Source: Slackia heliotrinireducens DSM 20476
Lineage (GTDB): Bacteria > Actinomycetota > Coriobacteriia > Coriobacteriales > Eggerthellaceae
Assembly (NCBI RefSeq): GCF_000023885.1
Contig: NC_013165.1
Span: 2,728,001-2,792,000 of the forward strand
Reading direction: 5' to 3'
DNA: 64,000 nt
Positions 61,056 to 64,000 of the stretch are shown here, piece by piece. Positions within the stretch are counted from its first letter, which is position 1; each line of letters begins with the position of its first letter. The translations under genes were made by a program, and so were the position numbers. The notes below the pieces were generated by a model. The model was not told the origin of the DNA. It saw only the letters and a list, made by a program, of their open reading frames with translations, and ran no database searches.

Positions 61056-61379
61056 TTAGAGGTTGCGCTTGATCATTTCCTCGACAGACTCGGGGGTAGC
61101 GTCGTCCTTGCAGACCTCTTCGACCTTCTCGCCATTCTTGTAGATGGCGACGGTGGGCAGACCGACGACCTGCTGGCCGATGGCAACGCGACGAGCCTTG
61201 GTGGTGTTCAGAGCGCAGAACTTCAGCTGACCGTCGTACTTGTCAGAGAGCTCATGCACATGGGGCATCAGGGCGGCGCAGGGGACGCAGCCGTCGCCGT
61301 AGAAGTCAACGAGGATGGTGCCTTCGGCTTCCAGAACCTCGGGAGCAAAGGTCTTCTTATCGAGTTCGAGCATGCTCAT
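61056..61379 (-). CDS. trxA: Glycine-reductase-type thioredoxin
   Basis: A 107-residue thioredoxin with active site CVPC (FYGDGCVPCAALMPH, C31 and C34). Standard thioredoxins have CGPC; the GCVPC form is known from glycine-reductase operons. It re-reduces the Sec-Cys bond of protein A after each cycle. GGAGAAACAATC precedes the ATG. Flanked by trxB and grdA. Confidence 0.94.
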   Translation of the reverse strand: MSMLELDKKTFAPEVLEAEGTILVDFYGDGCVPCAALMPHVHELSDKYDGQLKFCALNTTKARRVAIGQQVVGLPTVAIYKNGEKVEEVCKDDATPESVEEMIKRNL

Positions 61380-61430
61380 GATTGTTTCTCCTATCTAAAA
61401 GACTTGGTAATCTAAAACCGATACAGTTGC

Positions 61431-62372
61431 TTAGTCTTCGCAGTACTTCAGGGCCTGAGTAGCGGCGATGGCACCGTCGGCAGCGGCGGTGACAACCTGG
61501 CGCAGGCTCTTCTTGCGGAGGTCGCCAGCGGCGAAAACGCCGGGGACGTTGGTCTTCATGTTGTCGTCGGTCACGACATAGCCGCGCTCCAGCTCAATCT
61601 GGCCCTCATAGAGGTCGGTGTTGGGCAGGAAGCCGATGAAGCCGAACAGGCCGAACATGCCGTCGTCCTCGTCAGCCTCGATGACGGTGACTTCGTCGGT
61701 CTTGACGTTGCGAACCTTCATGGTAGCGAGGACGCCTTCGTCGCCGCCAACTTCCTCGACGACGCTGTCCCACATGAAGTTGAGCTTCGGATTGGCGAAA
61801 GCCTTCTCCTGGATGGACTTGGCAGCGCGCAGCTCGTCACGACGATGGATGATGGTGACCTTGCGAGCAAAGCCGGTGAGGTACATGGCCTCTTCAACGG
61901 CGCTGTCGCCGCCGCCGACCACGTAGACCTCGAGGTCGGTGAAGAAGTTAGCGTCGCAGGTGGCGCAGAAGGAGATGCCCTTGCCCACGAACTGAGCTTC
62001 GTTCTCGCAGCCGATGGGACGGGAATGTGCGCCGGTGGCGAGGATGATGGACTTGGCGCAGTACTCACCCTTCTTGCCGATGACCTTCTTGACGTCGCCC
62101 TGGAGCTCGACAGCGGTGACGGTGTCAGCGACACGGTTGCAGCCGAAGTGCTCGACCTGCTTGCTCATACGAGCGATCAGAGACGGGCCGGACTCTTCAG
62201 TGTCAACAGCCTGTCCAGGATAGTTCTCGATTTCGCTGGTGGTAGCAATCTGGCCACCGTCCTGACCCTTTTCGATCAGGAGGGCGTTCATGCGGCTACG
62301 GCCGGCATAGAGGCCTGCGGCCAAACCTGCGGGACCAGCACCCAAGATAATGACGTCGTATACGTTTTCCAT
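61431..62372 (-). CDS. trxB: Thioredoxin reductase
   Basis: A 313-residue thioredoxin reductase: FAD motif VIILGAGPAGLAAGLYAGRS, redox CATCDANF, NAD(P)H-binding VVGGGDSAVEEAMYL, and GVFAAGDLRKKSLRQ. It reduces the GCVPC thioredoxin encoded next. I chose ATG 62372 after GAGGAG; an ATG at 62411 is possible. It appears to start the trxB-trxA-grdA unit, with a palindrome about 80 bases upstream. Confidence 0.94.
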   Translation of the reverse strand: MENVYDVIILGAGPAGLAAGLYAGRSRMNALLIEKGQDGGQIATTSEIENYPGQAVDTEESGPSLIARMSKQVEHFGCNRVADTVTAVELQGDVKKVIGKKGEYCAKSIILATGAHSRPIGCENEAQFVGKGISFCATCDANFFTDLEVYVVGGGDSAVEEAMYLTGFARKVTIIHRRDELRAAKSIQEKAFANPKLNFMWDSVVEEVGGDEGVLATMKVRNVKTDEVTVIEADEDDGMFGLFGFIGFLPNTDLYEGQIELERGYVVTDDNMKTNVPGVFAAGDLRKKSLRQVVTAAADGAIAATQALKYCED

Positions 62373-62451
62373 GCCTGTTTCGCTCCTCACATTAGGACCG
62401 TTTTCGGTCATCCAGTCTTGCGATCTCCGAGTAGCTCGTTCGCAAGTTAAC

Positions 62452-62463
62452 TTATCGCGATTA
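62452..62463. promoter_or_regulatory. TTATCGCGATTA palindrome, site 3 (trxB-trxA-grdA)
   Basis: One mismatch from TAATCGCGATTA, in the 393-base region between the grdB terminator and trxB, followed by AT-rich sequence (TAGTATTTTTTTATGG). Matches sites at 55106 and 56569. Confidence 0.65.
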
Positions 62464-62701
62464 TAGTATTTTTTTATGGCAATATCAATACTTAATAATC
62501 AATTAGACGCAACTTTGTGATTTCTGAAGTCTTGTGTGGAGATTGCACACAATTGCCAATCGGAACACAGCCAATCACCGCCTTCTACGAGTGAATACTG
62601 CACCTTTTTACACGTTTCATAGTAGCTGTTTTCCGACCAAAACACCATAGGCAATCGTAAAACCTAAACTCCAAGTCAATCAGAGCATGTGTCCCGTTAT
62701 C

Positions 62702-62746
62702 GTCCCACACCGGAGCATCAGCGTCAGCTGTGCCCCGGTGTGGGAC
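62702..62746 (-). terminator. Terminator of grdB
   Basis: GTCCCACACCGG (62702-62713) and CCGGTGTGGGAC (62735-62746) form a perfect 12-bp stem 20 bases after the grdB stop. Confidence 0.88.
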
Positions 62747-62765
62747 AAAGCTTGGAACAGGACGA

Positions 62766-64000
62766 TTAGTCCTTAAAAACCACCTGGCCGTCGACGGGCG
62801 TCGCCAAGGCGTTCAGAGCCTTCTCGACGATCGAGCGGCGAAGCTTCTTCTCCTCATCGGCCGACAATGCAGGATTGCCGAGGGGATGCGGAATGGCAAC
62901 CGCCGGGACAATGCGGTTTGCGCCAACCGTCATGGAGATCGGAGTGACCGTGCAGATGTGCACCACGGGCAGGCCGGCACGTTCAATTTCTTTAACCATC
63001 GTTGCACCGCAACGCGTGCAAGTGCCTCAAGTGCTGGTCAAGATAACGGCATCCACGCCTGATGCCACGAGCTTCTGCCCGATTTCGGCAGCAAAGGCCT
63101 TGGCCGACGCGACAGCGGTGCCGTTGCCGACCGTGGTGTAGAACTTGTTGTGAAGCTTGCCGATGCGGCCTTCACGCTCCATGTCGCGCAGAACGTCGAC
63201 AGGCAGAACGCGGTCTGCGTCGTCGTTGGCGTAGGTCGGGTCGTATCCGCCATGAGCGGTCTCGTAGGTGTCGCTGGTCAGATCGTCGACGCCGGTGATG
63301 TCGTATTCGCCGTAGTGGGACGCGCTGGAGCTCTCGATGAGGTCCGGGTTGCCCTTGGGCACGATACCGCCGGAAGTGACCAGGGCGATGGTGGCCTTGG
63401 AGAGGTCAACCACGGCCGGCTGAGGATCGACGCGGTCGAAGTTCGGCATCGGATACTCGGTGGTGTAGGGCTTGCCGGCCAGCTTTGCGAGCAGCATCTC
63501 GACAGCACGCTTCGAACCACGCTTCTTCTCGAAGAAGTTCACGCGGATACCCTGGGAAATGTACCCGTCTTCGCAGGATGCGCCGATCTGCTCATGGCGT
63601 GCAAGCTTGAGAGCGAGCGGAGCCATGGACTTGACGGCGGCACGCATGCCGGCGGCGCTGTTCTTGGTCGATGCGATGACGACCTTGTCCCTGTACATGT
63701 CAACGCCAGGGTTCTCAATGTACATGCCGGTCAGAGCCGGAATGCCGAGCTTCTCCTGAACTGCAGAGGCAACCGCGCCGCAAGCTACGCCGTAGCGGCC
63801 GGCGTTGAACGCGGGGCCTGCGATGAGCAGGTCGGGATGAACGCGGTCGACGAACTCCAGGACCTTCGCAAGCGTGTCGTCGATGTGCTCGTTGAAGTAG
63901 CCGTCGCCGCACACGATGGTGCCGACAATCTCAGCCTCTTCGCCGAACTGCTGCATGAACGCAAGACCCGGACCTTTGACCTCGCCCTCGAAGAACTCGA
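62766..64000 (-). CDS. grdB: Glycine reductase complex selenoprotein B, gamma subunit (5' end outside window)
   Basis: 411 codons of GrdB are visible, running off the right edge. The TGA at 63029-63027 reads through as selenocysteine: VILTSTUGTCTRCGATMVKE, the GrdB motif with Sec followed by two cysteines. The N-terminal part includes IVCGDGYFNEHIDDTLAKVL and LLIAGPAFNAGRYGVACGAV. GrdB binds glycine through a pyruvoyl/Schiff-base partner and passes the carboxymethyl group to protein A. The partner grdE is not in the window and may lie to the right. Without Sec recoding the gene would look split. Confidence 0.95.
63027..63029 (-). other. Selenocysteine UGA codon of grdB
   Basis: In-frame TGA between ILTST and GTCTRCGATM on the minus strand, at the conserved Sec position of GrdB. 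Confidence 0.95.

Noticed and set aside
62766..63956. grdB as two separate genes
   Set aside because: The UGA lies in TSTUGTCTRCGATM, the known Sec site, and the frame is continuous.
1..64000. tRNA, rRNA or CRISPR arrays
   Set aside because: None seen by eye in the intergenic regions; no CCA-ended cloverleaf or regular repeat-spacer pattern was found.

Overview
The window looks like chromosome of an anaerobic, amino-acid- or organic-acid-respiring member of the Eggerthellaceae (Coriobacteriia, Actinomycetota). The evidence is GC-rich coding, Tat-exported fumarate-reductase-like flavoprotein lipoproteins next to TetR or membrane-LuxR regulators, a tungsten aldehyde oxidoreductase, and a selenocysteine-dependent glycine reductase. 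The family assignment is inferred from gene content; there is no rRNA or tRNA in the window to anchor it.

Left part (1-13.9 kb): the start of a moeA-like gene, a four-helix cytochrome-b-like protein and a Fic-like protein whose motif histidine is arginine. Then comes a dense plus-strand cluster: ferredoxin, tungsten aldehyde:ferredoxin oxidoreductase, MoaD-like carrier, three NuoE/F/G-like NADH-dehydrogenase subunits, a ThiF/MoeB-like E1 enzyme and a small unknown protein. Together these predict an NAD-linked aldehyde/carboxylate oxidoreductase with its own cofactor genes. A metal-chelate ABC importer, a nitroreductase and a flavin reductase-rubredoxin fusion follow.

Middle-left (14-26 kb): a Tat flavoprotein with a C-terminal haem c motif and a divergent TetR, an unrecognised gene overlapping a LysR relic, an operon joining corrin-ring genes (cbiL, cbiK) to an ABC-2 exporter and an anchored surface protein, a drug/metabolite transporter and a polysaccharide deacetylase.

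Centre (26-42.5 kb): folE-folD-fchA-fhs (tetrahydrofolate one-carbon path), a GcvT-like methyltransferase with a LysR regulator, a PanB-like/small protein/SDR operon with a LuxR regulator, an unusual GroEL paralogue coupled to a trigger-factor-like protein, and a membrane LuxR regulator divergent from a second Tat flavoprotein.

Right part (42.5-64 kb): a repeat-rich stretch, an AbiE-type toxin-antitoxin pair, a lipoprotein, a hydrolase, PerR/AhpC/AhpF oxidative-stress genes, a selenium-handling trio (YedE, YedF/TusA, DUF3343), a glycosyltransferase, a formate/nitrite-type channel, acetate kinase with a divergent TetR, and glycine reductase genes grdD, grdC, grdA, trxA, trxB and the 3' part of grdB. 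grdA and grdB each contain an in-frame UGA that reads as selenocysteine. Glycine reductase makes acetyl phosphate, which acetate kinase turns into ATP. A 12-bp palindrome (TAATCGCGATTA type) is found upstream of the channel gene, in the ackA/TetR divergent region and upstream of trxB, suggesting one regulon.

Other notable structure: two ~226-bp elements with ~48-bp inverted arms, each about 200 bp downstream of one of the two Tat flavoprotein genes; hairpin repeats around the aldehyde oxidoreductase cluster; and a candidate three-helix RNA upstream of cbiL.
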